A stretch of 64,000 nucleotides of DNA, from the NCBI GenBank assembly GCA_000727475.1, contig KL647310.1:1508849-1572848 (forward strand). Direction: 5' to 3'. Source of the stretch: Sarcocystis neurona (Eukaryota > Apicomplexa > Conoidasida > Eucoccidiorida > Sarcocystidae). Within the stretch, counting starts at the first letter, position 1. The number at the start of each line of letters is the position of its first letter. This document shows positions 22,702 through 35,900 of this stretch, piece by piece. Below the pieces are notes generated by a model. The model ran no database searches and was not told where the DNA came from. It saw nothing but the letters and a program-made list of their open reading frames with translations. Made by a program: the position numbers and the translations under genes.

Positions 22702-24383
22702 AGACCTCGACACACTCTAGCCTAATGCACATTCCTGAACACAAAAAAGAAGCGCTGCTACTGGACTTCGAGGAGAAACTCCACGAACCATCGTTCGCAT
22801 GAAGTAATTCAAAAGCTTCGTCCGCTCGGCTGACACCGAGCTGTGCTCGCACTAGCCCCTACGTGTGTAGATGCCCCAGCGGCATGCAACCGTGGTGTAC
22901 CCGTGCATGCTACAACCTGCACGGATTACTACTGTAAGTGGGTAGAGAGATAAGCCATGGTACCCTTGCGGAGACCGACAAAACACGTATCTGTATCTGA
23001 TCCTGTGGACGTGCACTTGTGAATCAGTAGGTGTGTTACCTATATCATTGATTCGGTATATCACGCATTCGCCCGTTGTATGAAACGTTTATGCGTAGCT
23101 TGTACGTTCACGTCGTTTCTCAAGCCGTACTCGACCAGAGTTGGCGTCGGTGGCAGAGGAGAGTTAGGTGAGGCATTTTCCTAGCGCGCGTCTATCCTGC
23201 GCCATCTGCTGGCCACCACTAGATGTCTGTGGAGCTCTACGCGTATGGGACGGTGTCATTTTGTGCGCTACGGGAACTGAGAGTCCAAAGAGATTCTTAG
23301 CGACAACGACAGCAGTTAGCTGTCGTCCTCTCTCCTTTTAGACTTACGCCAGTTTACAGGATTATGGCCTTCTTTAAGGACCCCGCTTTTGCAGTGTTCA
23401 TCTAGTTGCTGTGCTCATTTAAAGCCCACTCTCGCTGCTGCTTCACGACCGCGTGTCTCGTTAAGCACGCGCGTAAAGAAGGGTTGCTCGCTACGAGAGG
23501 GACGAGCACGTTTTTTGTTTACGTTGGCGTCGTGTCAGGCGTCGGTCCACAGACAGTTTAAGGTGTGTCTATGCTTGGAACGCTTGAAGCAGCGCTTTTT
23601 CGTGACGCGCCTCTTGCACAAGCAGTCGCTACAAATGAATGGTCGTGGCAGCAGGCTGGTGTTGAGGAATTTGCTGTGTGGACACCCAATGTTCTTGCAG
23701 TTGACCGCCTCACCCGGCTGCGCGACAAAGTTATGTATATGAGCGTGCGTCCTGTAGTAGGTGACAAAAGCAGCTTTTTGAAACGATGAATATGCTCCTC
23801 CTGGCGCACATCTGTGTGTCGTCAGCTTGGTGTAGCACGCGAATGGAACATACTGTGTCGTGCCGGGAAACTGAAATTTCCATCTGCGTGGACAGTATGG
23901 GGTAGCGTGTGTCGTGACTATCAAAGCCGTCATATGGAAGAACATACGTCACAAACTGCAGAAGCGGTACGGACTGGTTCGTAGAGCCGTGAAAAGCTGT
24001 AACCGGAGAAACGGTGGTAAGCGGGTGTGCACGTGGCTTCGGCAGTACACGTATAATGTGTAAGTGCACTTACGAGCACATATGCGTGTGTACCAGCGGA
24101 GTCGTAATACAATAGTGTATGGGTGCAAGACGTAGACATTATTTTAGTAAGCACGCATAGACGCACAGGTGTAACTCGTAGTGGTTTACGTGAACAACGA
24201 GAATGTGACGGCTTCACACTTAACTGCTGGATGTCTATATTTTAAATGTACGTATATGTGTATACGTATGCGTGTATGATTTCGCGTACTCGAAAGAACT
24301 GATATAAACTTATTGTTAGACACTGCCTGGGGGCCGAATACGGTTGCGGAGGACCTTGCTAGTACAATGTGGACCGTGTGTCC
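22702..24383. other. Intergenic; two overlapping frames at 23361-23790 plus
   Basis: Two overlapping plus-strand frames (23389-23742 and 23565-23789) are open for 74-117 codons but lack a domain. The second has an ATG and a mildly acidic composition. Neither has clear flanking splice sites or a neighbour that extends it, so no gene is called. Confidence 0.35.
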
Positions 24384-24567
24384 TAGACACTCATTTGCCC
24401 CCCTTTATATCGCCCTGCAGTTGAGGCGGTTCTGAACGTAGGAGGATCGTGCATGCAACTTAGCACAGGGCGACTATATAAATTTTGACAGGGGGGTACC
24501 CTCACGCCTTGCGGTGCTTGAGACGACTCAAGTTTTACTGTCATTTACACCTCGTTTTGTCGAAGCC
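24384..24567. repeat. 184-bp tandem element, copy 1
   Basis: First of two head-to-tail copies, about 98% identical (four substitutions seen). It contains several inverted repeats: CCCCCC-TTTATAT-CGCCCTG against CAGGGCG-TATATAA-GGGGGG further on; GGGGTACCC; CGCCTTGCG; and a perfect six-pair CTTGAG-ACGA-CTCAAG hairpin followed by TTTT. AAATTTTGA between arms resembles an Sm-type site. No open frame spans it. Confidence 0.8.
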
Positions 24568-24751
24568 TAGACACTGATTTGCCCCCCTTTATATCGCCTT
24601 GCAGTTGAGGCGGTTCTGAACGTAGGAGGATCGTGCATGCAACTTAGCATAGGGCGACTATATAAATTTTGACAGGGGGGTACCCTCACGCCTTGCGGTG
24701 CTTGAGACGACTCAAGTTTTACTGTCACTTACACCTCGTTTTGTCGAAGCC
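24568..24751. repeat. 184-bp tandem element, copy 2
   Basis: Second copy, same length and orientation. Relative to copy 1 the left arm reads CGCCTTG and the right arm TAGGGCG. If transcribed as RNA, both changes still allow pairing as G-U wobbles. It could be a structured non-coding RNA gene pair, a promoter-like duplication, or an inert duplication; the sequence alone does not decide. Confidence 0.8.
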
Positions 24752-27200
24752 TGTCACGCATTCAACTGATAATTTGCTGGAGATGTAGACAAAAGACTTC
24801 GAGTGACAGAGCACTTCCCACGTACATACCACCTGTATGTGTCAAACAGATGAAGCAGCGTTATTATGGGTGCACACATCTACACCTTGTTTACCATCGC
24901 GTGTCCTTTTATTCAGGATAGATTGCTCACTAGCAATTGTCCAAACATGTATCACGTAGAGATGAGCCTTTTTAAAACATCGAGCAGACGTCCTACTTCC
25001 ACGCTAAAGGGGCTGGAATACAACCTTGTTTCACCTGTATGCAGACGAGCAACAATGCTTCCGCCTTCATGTGACCTTGAAACTGGCGAGAAAAAGGCGC
25101 AGAACTGAAACCGTAACTATAGGGGATCCGCTGTTAAAGCAGAGTTGAAAAAGCGCCCACGAATATTCTTCGGCCGAGTGACATTGAGGTGACTTTCTTA
25201 ACCACTGTGGCGCCGTCTTTGTAATACATGCCTCTAAACCGCGTTGTGTAAGCCTAACGGGGGTACGGCGTCGTAAATCCTGCAGCGGTCTCTAACTGAA
25301 AACTGACAGTAGTGCTGCGCAGAGGCCCGCCTGTGCACTCACACGCACTCACACGTCAGCCGCGTCTAGGATCAAGCCAACGGCTCGGGGGAGCGGAATG
25401 CCAGTCCCTCGAATCAAATCTGGGGTCAACTTCGAATAAGACCGACTGAGTAGACATGCACCAATGCAGTGCAGTGCAATCCGGGCGCAAATGGTATATA
25501 GGCATTTTTGATGCGGTCAGCCTTTACCTCCATTTTACCTGAATTGCTCAAGACTGAAAGCCTGCGTCCACGGTGTAAACGCATTCATTTAGTGCACAAC
25601 GGTGTAGACTGTACGCATAATTACTAGGACGTACGTCCGTTCTGACATATTCAAAAGGCGCACATACACCTGCACACACAGGTACACACATGCACGCAGC
25701 GGCACGTTGACTCGCTTACGTGGATACACGGGCAGACCAACATATGGAGACACAGACAGGTGTACAGAGACACGGATATGGGCGAGGCGTAAAACGTGAA
25801 TCAGCATATACCATCAGTCCACCCCCCCTACAGGCATGCTTCATATGTACGTACATACATATGTATGCCACGGGTACTGCACTACAACCGCTGACACGTA
25901 CAGTACAAATGTTTCGAGAAAGGTGCCTAAGTAGGGAGTTGGTACTTAGGTACACACATCCATAGATATCTGTTTGTATACATAAACACCCCAGCATGCA
26001 TTTGAACGCATACGTATGTGGGCGTGAACTACTCGGGGAAGCAAAGAAACTTTTGCAGTGGAGTCTGAGAAGGAGCTTTATAGAAGGCTCGTATGAAGCA
26101 ACTTCTTGTTTGTCCTATAGGGCCTGATCACTATGACGTCACCAATTGCTAATACGACCCCGCTCACCTCACACAACTCAGGGATACTGCAAAGTGTCTA
26201 TCTCTGTAGATGTGGGCCGCCCATACATTACTTCGCATTTGCAGGCTTTAAGTGCACGGAGACTTTTTGATTGTAGAGAACTGGACGAGTGGCTGAATGG
26301 GCAATTTCTCTGTGTATGAGAGTGCATCCGTACATGCGTGAAAGTCGTTTGTGTGTGTTTCACATAAACATTACCGTAGGTATACCGTTGCAGACATACA
26401 GGTGCCTGCCTCGTTATCGGAGGTGGTGCACGGCGATGGGAAACTTGTAGAAAACGTGGACCTTCCACACTCTGTCATGCAGGGTTACACGAGTTCCGCA
26501 CGTAGGGTTCCTGCGTATTCGGGACCCTCTCCTTCGCCTGTCTAAAATTCCGTCCTCGTGTGTCAATGATACCACACACATATACGTATATATACACACA
26601 GTTCTACGTGTACGCCTCAATATGTTCGTACAGTGGTGACCTGGACGAGTAGTATCATTTGTGCCAACATTAGTTTATTGTGGTTATATTTATTTTCCGA
26701 CGAGGCCGGGCGCTCCGCGCTACGTGCCGGCACACCCAGTCTCGCACGCATGCGCGGAAGCTGTCATACACAACAAGTGTACTTATCCATATACCTATTT
26801 ATGAATACGTGCGTGTCGACGTTTATTTACGCAGGTGGATATAAGGTGAAATATTCCTCTTGCTGTTGACGCTGTACGTTTGAAGGAAAATTCCTCTCGT
26901 ACTATTTAATGGCCCTTGTGCATCTGTGCAGAGGAAGTTCGGTCGAACTGCGCAGCACTGTCGCTGCGTTGCTTTGACGAATAATAGTACCCAAAACCGC
27001 TACAGAACACACTACTGACACACTCTTCTTATATGTGCGCCTTTTTGGATGCGTGTATATGTATATATAGATATATATATGTACGTATACATGCGTACAG
27101 ATGGATATGTGTGTAGCCGCGTATCTGGTAATACAAATATGTCTACCTGTGTGATTTCCCTCGGGACATCATGAGAACAGTGAACATTTGTAATCTTCGG
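24752..27200. other. Intergenic, no supported gene
   Basis: Short open frames with CA/TA-rich content. TA/CA-rich DNA lies near 25680-25990, 26575-26605 and 27050-27140. A frame at 26351-26545 plus (PASLSEVVHGDGKLVENV) reads like protein but has no partner exon. Confidence 0.45.
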
Positions 27201-29998
27201 GGACCTCTCGGAAATGCCCTTTTATGAGCTCGCTGCCGGATCGAAAGTCCCACGCTGTTGCACGCGGGATGCTGGATGCGTTGAACGCACGATCCGCTAC
27301 GTCATATCGAACTCTGCTACAACAGCAGCCCCAGAAGTGCCCGAATATATGCGTCCACCAGCAGCAACGTGACAGGTCTCGCCTTTCCGAGCGTCACCAC
27401 GAGTGTCCCTTGTGACAGGTGCGGCGGAAGGACAGCAGAAGTAGCGGCGAAAGGAGCACCAGCGGCAGGAAAACAACAGCCAGAATGTGCAAGTAAGAAG
27501 CAGCACATTCAGCGGCAGCAGCACTTGAGGGGACAGCCGCTCAAACGGCAACAGTAGGGACAGCAGACGCAACAGCAGGAGCCGCGGCACCAGCGGCAAG
27601 CGTATCAGTAGTACTCGTGGCAGCTGTGGCTATCTCAGAAGCTGCAGCCGCAGCAGGAGCACGCATTCTTGTCGTCTGTGCCGCCCGACCACGCAGCGGC
27701 GCAGTTCTGCTGCACCAGTTCCAGGCTTCGAAGTGACAGAGTACGGAGCTCATCTCCGGCGAGAGAAAGCCGCAGACCCACTGGAACCGATACCGCCGCG
27801 GCGGCAGGACATTTGCTACGTGCAAGAGGATTGTGCCTGTGTTAAAGGCTGCCCAGTATGTGACGCACACCAGGTCGCAATTGCTCACGACGCGGACGAA
27901 CGTGCTGAAAGGTGCACTGCGGACTGTCGCTCTTCAGAAGAAACATGAGAGAGGTTGCACCGCCCCCTGTTTTGGCAGGTGAACAAGAAGCAAACACAGG
28001 GCAGAGTAGACAAGGAGGATATTTATGCCACTGTGGCGCAGGCGAGGTAATAAAATCTATTTCCCCCGTCAAGAACAAAGACGCACTTCTCTCCCTCTTT
28101 GTGGCAGTGTAGGTGACCCCTTCGCTGAAGAACGTGAGTTCCCCTACTATTGCGTTGAAAGCGGACGTCTTTATCGCCGAAGAAGGCAGTGAGAGCGGCA
28201 GCGAACGCTTGTTGCGTCTACCTAGCGATAGCTACCTGCAACAGTACGAGCAGCAGCGGCAGCCGCAGCAGCGAAGCTCTGAGTCATTGTTGCAGCGGTG
28301 AGCCTTCAGCCTTCTGCGTAAAAGCACGTGATTTGGTTTTCCTGCAGATGAAAAAGCAAGACGAGAAGAACCTGCGGCGTTTCAGGCACACACTACTACC
28401 TTCTCATTCTCCATTCAGCAACAGCAGCAGCCGCGAAGCAGCAAGAGCAGCTACGCAGCCGCAAGAACTAGGCAGCAACAGCAGGTGGGCAGTTCGGACA
28501 GCGGTATGCAGCACCAGCAGCACCGGCAGGTAGACACCGATGCAAGGCAGAGAAGGCAGAAGCAGGCAGGCAGCTGCGGCAACAAACAAGCAGCACGGCT
28601 GATAACGCTGTAGCGGCACTATCCCAGGCACCCAGCAGCAAGGTGTGCAGCAGCAGGAGAACCTGCGTGAAGAGTTTTTACAGGAGCACTCTACCAGCAG
28701 CGACAAGGCAGGATTCAACGGAGCAAATGGCACCCGAAACATCGAGAGAACCAGCAGCAACGGTGTCCATATAGCGACAGAGAGCTCAACGTAGTGTAGT
28801 GGTACTGCTGCGCGGCGTGTAGACGCTGTGTGCTGCCTTGGTCTTCAAGCGGAGGTGCTCGTTTGCGTAGTAGGAGGCACCGAAATGGCACCAGCGTCCT
28901 TCAAGGCAGCGTTACCAAGCCAGGCCGTTAGGAAAAGACGCAACAAAGGGGAGGCTTCTGCGACACACATACACACGCGTGTACACGTGCACAGCTCGAG
29001 ACAGCCATATATGTATAGGGAGGGAGCGCACCAGGTCACCACAACCGTTAGCGTGTGTGAAAAACCAAGGACTGCGTTGCAGCAGATGTTTCTGAGTGGA
29101 TGCGGTTATCCGCATCTTTCAACGAACTCTGTGTACGTATAGATTTATCCACGTCTACAGGTGGATAGAGAGCGACGGCGCAGCAGGACGGTGGCCGGCT
29201 CAAAACGACGGGTGCACCTTCGAATTTTTCTGAAGTCGCACGCGGCACTAACTGGACGAAGTTCACGGATGTATGTGCCTAGACGCACAAACGTGAATGT
29301 ATACTGATAAAGATATATGTGTACATATATGTATTTCTATTGTGCACGTACGTGTCTGCAGAGAGGGGTGGCCACGTCGCTGGTCGAAAACCGCTGCGAA
29401 AGCAGAAAGGCGCAATGACTCAGAAGAGACATTCCGTCTACGCATTGCATACCGAAGGAGCCGCTGCTGCTATGGCTCCCGCAGCAGCAGCTGCTGCTAA
29501 AAGTACTACATTCCTTAAGCGTTGCCTCTCCTATAAAGGTGGTTGCAGCGGCGGCAGCTCCGCCGAAGAGCAGCAAGTTACATCCACTGGTGGTGGCAGC
29601 CGCAGCAGCAAGCTGTGCCGCCGGCTGCTCGTGGCGGGCTGCCTTAAAGCAGCAGCAAGGATTTCACTTCGTTGGGGCGCAACGGGACCATTGTTATTTG
29701 CAGAAGAACGACTTGTCCAATTGCCCTGGCAGCGCAGCAGTAGATGCGAGGACACGCCGAAGAGAGGTGGAGGCGGGCTCTTAATGAAGCAAAGTGGGAG
29801 TCAAAAAAGAGTCCACAGAGTCGGGAGTGGCGCTGAAAAGCTTTCTGTTGTAGAGTAGATCTTGCTCTTGCTGCAACCGGGAGACGCCGGCGGAAAGCAG
29901 GCAAAAACTGGACTGTGCGTGGAGAGACTATAAAAAGTGGGCAATCCTGCAGGGGCGCGAGTTTCAGGTGATCCTGCTGCTGCTGCGTACAGGGCACT
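27201..29998 (+). other. CAG-rich DNA with possible upstream exons
   Basis: Dense CAG/GCA triplets give Gln, Ser and Ala tracts in plus frames and Leu/Cys tracts in minus frames. The best exon candidate is 27720-27948 plus, which reads EYGAHLRREKAADPLEP and then a compact Cys cluster (CYVQEDCACVKGCPVC). Another open piece is 28113-28301 (EEGSESGSERLLRLPSDSY, then Gln-rich). ATG 29415 opens 147 codons of Ala/Ser/Gly-rich sequence. These may be 5' exons of the large glycosyltransferase gene or a separate gene; no join could be verified. Confidence 0.35.
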
Positions 29999-32900
29999 AT
30001 GCCTACCACGGGATCTCGCGTTTGTACAAAGAAGGTAGATAGCCCGTGCTTCTCTATGCATCCTAGGAAAGACGGAGGTACCAGCTCTTCTCATGCACGC
30101 AGCGCTTCAAGCAGTAGTAGTGGCACTACCAGAAAGCGTGTGGAGCGCGCGTGTGCCTTTGCCGCCGATCTCCACCCTGCGGCACTGGTGACAGCTGCTG
30201 CAGCTGCCGTTCTGCGAAGTCCTCGTGCGTCAGTGCTACGTGCGCGCTGGAGGACGGATAGTGGTGCTGGGGATACCAGCAGTAGCGGTAAGGTGAGGAG
30301 TAGTCCAGAAGCTAGTGTTAGTAGTACAGGTACTCGCGGTAGACATGTGGCGTGTCCCGCTGTCAGCGGTCTAAAATTCTGCGGTGTGGAGCGGTGGCGC
30401 GCTCTACCAGTGACGGCTGTAGGGGATCGCTTCTGCTAGTAGAAAAGCCTTTGAATGCTTGTCGTATGACCAGTGCCATCCCTGCGCAAGTTCGAGATAT
30501 GGTAACGAGAAGAGGTGGCAGTAAAAGCAGCAGGACTTGCAGTCAGCATCGCAGGTGCGTAGGGAGGAGTTCCAGACAAGTTCAATAACCTTCTGCAGCA
30601 TCAGGCTGGCTTCCAGCGCTATGTCTAGCTCTGTTGAACTGGCAAGCAGGACGGAATTGCCAAATCTGACAGGCACAGTGCTGCTCTTTTGTCCCCCCTG
30701 CTGCAAGGGCTGCGTGTACTACTTCTGTGTCAAGGTCCGCAGTCGCTGACGCCGTGATTGTTGCTGAGGACGTTGAAGCGGATGGCAGCGAGGCGTCTAT
30801 TTCTGCTGCTGAGGTTACCGATTTTGCTGGTATTTCTGATGCTGGAGGCGCGATTGATGACGCTGGTGATGCTGAGATGGACAGAATCAATGGGAAGTTG
30901 TCAGGTGGTACTGGCGTTAATGCCGCTGCTGCGAGCACTGCTGCGGAGACCTCGGCCGCTGACCCTGCAGCAATCCCTAGTGCTGCTGCTGTTGCTGCTG
31001 ATACTTTTCTTACCGCTGATGGGCGTGCCACACAGGAAGAAGGGGCGCCAGTTTTGGGTGGTGGTGTGGTTTTTATTGCACTCGGGACATGGGGCGATGT
31101 GTTTCCTCTTTTCTGTGCGGCTGTGCGTACACTGGAAAGCGCGGCTGCACGCACAGGTGACCCGGCGTCACCAGCAGCGGTTCCTTCCCTTTTCCGTAGT
31201 CAAAGGAATGTAGTTGTCCCCTACCGGCTGGAACTTTTCTTCGCGACGCATGCATGCTGGGCGCGTGCGTTGCTTCTTTCAATCCGCGGCGGCGCTGCAG
31301 TTTCTGCTGGCCGTTTTTTCTCTGCAGCAGAGAGGGAGCACAAAGAATCTCCGGAAAGTGATAGCGGTGGAGTGGGAACAGCTGTGAACCAAAGAAGAGC
31401 GGGCGGAGAAACCGGGGCAGAAGAAGAAGAGGGGGGACAACAACGACGCACACAAGAAGGCAGAGAAGAAGACGGAGAAGTAGAAAGTGAAAAGTGCGAC
31501 GAAGAAGACGGTGAAGAGGGAGGAGGAGAGCGCGACATGAATGACGCAGAAGAAAAAGAACGGTGCAAGGCAAGAAAGAGACGTGTGTATACACAGCAGG
31601 AAGGAGGCCTAACAGTAGGGTGTCACTCGTTGTTCAGTGAAGCAGCGCAGCAGGATGCCGGTGCTTGCCCGTCTTCTCTGCGCTTTGCCTCTTCGTCGCA
31701 GCGACGTGGGCCTGCGTCAGCGTCGCACCTCTTTCGTGTGGGAGTCCTTTCCCCCGATCAGGCGCGTGCGCGCGTGCAGCAGCTGCAGCACTCTCTGGCT
31801 GCTGCTTGGCGGTTCGACCCCCCCGAAGAGACCATGGATCAAGGACCTGCTGCTGCTGTGAATGCGCAGGCTGTAGCACATTCCACTGAAGCCGCGCTTC
31901 CTGCGGATGGACCCGCAGCTGGACCTGCTGCAGCCGTCGCATCTGGAGGTCCCCGCCGTCCCGAAGGCCTCTTCTTCTTTGGTGATTCTGTGCCTTCTGG
32001 TGTTCATGTGGCGTCTGCTGCAAGTGTTCCTCCTGGTTCTCCCCATCCTCGACCTGCGTCTCCGCCTGATGCTGCTCCCGTGCGTATTGGGGCACCCCTT
32101 CTGTGCGCACCTTCAGTGCTTGCTTCTAGCCCCGTGCGTGCCGCTGCTCGCATGTATGCTGCTGCGTCTGTCGGTGCGACTCAGTCTCTGCCTGCTGGTG
32201 GCTTCCTCCGTGCTGAGTCGACATCCATTGGTGCTAGTTATTTGCACGTCGATGGTCCATTGCCTGCACATGCAGCCGTGCTTCCAGCTGCCTGTCTGCC
32301 GCGTGCTTCTCCCCTGTCTCTCGCTTCACCCGTGCCTCCGGCTGCACCGCTGTCGTGCGGTGCGTCCTCATCGGTTGCCACAGCCAGCATCAGTTCTGTT
32401 TCAGCGCACTGCTATCTGTGGTTTATACCACTACCTTCTTCTCCGTTGCTTCACCCCACTGCAGAACAGCCGCAGCATCCGACATCCTTGCCTTGCCGCA
32501 CTGAAGAGATCGAGCCGCTGCTGCACCTGTTGATGAGCCTTTCACAGCAGCGTGCGACAACGAGCAGCACAGGCTGCGGCGAGAATCTGCACGCCACAAA
32601 ATCGGCTTGTGGAAAACAGAGAGAGCAAAAAATTACTATTGCAACAGTAGAAGCTCGGCAGCAGAGCTGTTTCTCCGCCACACAGCCCTTGGTACACATG
32701 TTTAATGACGGAAATCAAAACCGAAGACTACGTCACAGCAGCACGACCAGTAGGGGCTGCGACGTCAAGTCCGGCAGGTGCACGGTCCACGACACCACGC
32801 TCCGCAGCAGCAGCAGCAACCACAGTAGCGCCTCCTCTAGCACCAGTAGCCAGAACAGGACCCCCAATCGCGGCGGCAGCAGCAGCGCCAACCGAACCTC

Positions 32901-35900
32901 TACCAGCAATGGGAGCAGCAGCAGCACCGATAGAAGCGCACTCGAAAGCAGCTGCGACAGAGCGGGGCACATTGCTTTCATACACAACAGCACTGACACA
33001 TGCACCTTGAGCAACAAAAACCCCTGCATCTCTAGCAGCAACAACAGCAACAACACACCCATCCGGTGCAGCACTTACACCGGCAGAGCTGCCCGCAGCG
33101 CTCCCAGCGACAACAGCAATACCGGTACCACCGGAAATAGCACCAAGACGAGCAGGACCCCGGTCAGTTGTGACATCTGCACCCCCAGCAGCAGCTACCA
33201 CAGTACTTACAGCAGCAGCAGCAGCACTTCCAGCACCACCCGCTGCAGCAACAGCACTCCCAGAAACAGCAACAGTCCCACCAGTACCAAAGAGGTCTTC
33301 AAGGACAAGGGCTTGACGCGGAGGTGCAGCAGCTTGGTTCGAGCTAGCGCGAGGATCCTGACATCCTGCGGAAAAAACAGGCGCCTTCTCGCGGCGGACG
33401 GAGGTACTGGTGAGAAGACAGAAGAAACAGACGAAGAACCGGACGAACAGCCGTCGGCCCCGCGTCCGTTTTTCGTCGTCGTGTGCAATCCGTTCAGCGC
33501 GCTGTGGCTGCACGCAGCAGAAGCAGCTGGCATGGCGCGTCTCCTGCTTGTGCCCACCCCGGCACTGGCGATGCGGGAGCCTCCCTCTGGCTTAATAGAG
33601 GCACTCCTGGCCTGCTGCCCTCATCTGCAGCAGCACGAGTCTCCCCCCACTCGGCAGCGCCGGCGTGGTGCACGCTGTTCAACGCAGCACCCACAGCAGC
33701 AGCAGCAGCGCGAGCCATGCTTCAGGAAGCAGGAGCACCCGCAGCAGCATGTGTGGTCTTCTAAAGTGCACCGGCACCGGTCACGCTCCTTAAATCAACG
33801 ACAACACCTGCGCATTTTGAAGGAAGAGCAGCAGCGACCCGGGCACCCCTGCTTTTCCCAGCGACAGCAGCAGAACAGTCCCTGTTCTGTAATATTACAA
33901 CCCTTCGTCCACGGCACCGTCCAGCAGCAGCCTCCTTCCTCTTCAGCGCCGCAACGGCAAATCATTTATTCTCGTCCAGAGCATCAAGAGCAAGACCCCC
34001 CCTGTTTCGAGCAGCGGCAACGCCACGCCTCTCACCTGCTGCAGCAGCAGCAGCAGCATCTCGTCTGTAGGCAGCGTGATGCGGCCAGGTACGCGGAACT
34101 GTCTACCTCGGAGTCAGTGCCGTATCCCGGCACGGGCGTCGGGCATGCAAACAGTCCAGTGAAATGCGCAGATGCAGGAGTGTGTTGTACGTCCTCGCTT
34201 TCCCCAAGGCTGCAGCATGAGACGCCGCAACACCTTACTACGCGTTCCGCCCAGGGAAGCCGATGTACGGGAAACACAGACGCTGGGACTGCAGTTGTTG
34301 CCGCTGCTTCCGTTGACGAGGGCCCTGTGGCAACTGGGCTTGCTGTAAATGCCAGCGTCGCAAGAACAGCTCCTGGCGTTGCTAAGGAACCTCGCACAGG
34401 GACTGCTGCGGCTGCAACAGACTACTCCACGTCAGCGGATGATATTAATTCAGACCTTAAACGTGAAGCAGCTGCGGCTGCTGCTGTGGCGCATTGGGCT
34501 GTACTGACAGCGTCGCGACCCGTGCGGCTGGAGGATCTACGGTGTGTGCAGAGAACTGTAGATCCTTTCCTGCATATCCGTAGACATCGGCAAGTATCGC
34601 TAGGTCTGGGCCGTGCGTACAGGAGAGCCCTGTAAACACGTCAGCGCTAACACTGTAAGATGTCGGTGCATAATGTAGGCGTTTGACGTCAACGAGACCG
34701 CAGGAAACCGCTGCATGTGCACTAGAAACCTCACATGCGTATTCGTGATTCAGTGTACTTGCGTAGAGCATGCACCGGCGCGTCCCCAAAGTGTCTACAA
34801 TACTACCACACATGCCTATACATATAAATACATATATATATGTATATATTTATATACATATATATATGTGTATGGGCGTGGAGTGCGTGCGCAATAGTTT
34901 TAAATATCGCGTGGACGAAGTATCTGCGTGAGCATATCTGTCCCTGTCTCCCTCCACGAAAAAAGTTGTCGGGCATACGCTGGTCGACCGCAGACGTGGC
35001 TAATTCTCCCATTATAATCCTGCGCGCGAAAGGCGTATTCTGGTGTGTCGACGTGGACGCGTGAAAAAAGAGCCCCTTGAAGAGAAGACGTGTCGTGTTT
35101 TCCCATATACATGTATACACATTGTCATATGTATCTCTACACCGACTACACACATATACACCTAGATTCCCATACGAGTACGTGTTTGTGCGGCAGAAGG
35201 CAACGCTGGTAGATTCGCTCTCCTTCTCCGACGACTTCACGCGGGTGTCTACTTGTATAGGCAATGGATCTCCGCTAACACACATTCAGACTTGTTCTGT
35301 GTCCTTGGAAGTGCCCAGGAATAATTCTTCTAAAAAGGGCACCAGGAAAGGAGGTCCCGTGCAAGTCACCATGCTGGAAGTAGCACACGTCCACGTTCTT
35401 TTGCGATAGACTATAATAGAACCACCTTGTACCCATGTATCTATATATATGCGTATATACTCGCGTACCTCTATACTGTAGCCTTTGCTCGTGCGTATTT
35501 GTCTGTCTGCTAGCGTCCGTCTCTCTCTCTGTGCGTATACACATATGTGTACAGGCGTGTGTGTGCGCGGACCTGCATTCCATAGCATACGTACATCGTA
35601 AGTGTACAGTCGTCCCGCTACTGCCCCGCATACTGTAGCTATATATAACGGTTTGTCGTTTTTCTCTACACGTAGGCATACTCGTGTACATGGATATACG
35701 TGTGGTCCCGGATAAATACGTACGTACGTACGTGGGGACACACATATACCTACACAGAAGGACGGAATCGATCTGCACGTGTGTGCATTCACGCACGCAC
35801 ATCTTTGGGTGTGCAATTCCATATAGATTCATGAGTGTGTACACAAGTGCCGGTGAAAATGCAGAGGGTAAGCCTACGGGGCACGCACACACTCACAGAC

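Noticed and set aside
30582..31154. Minus-strand 190-codon frame
   Set aside because: Antisense shadow of the Ala-rich start of exon 2, which carries the GTWGDV motif on plus.
32728..33513. Long minus-strand Ala/Gly/Val-rich frame
   Set aside because: It is the antisense shadow of the AGC/AAC triplet tract in the glycosyltransferase exon; it has no family motif and the plus frame is continuous with GT-B motifs.
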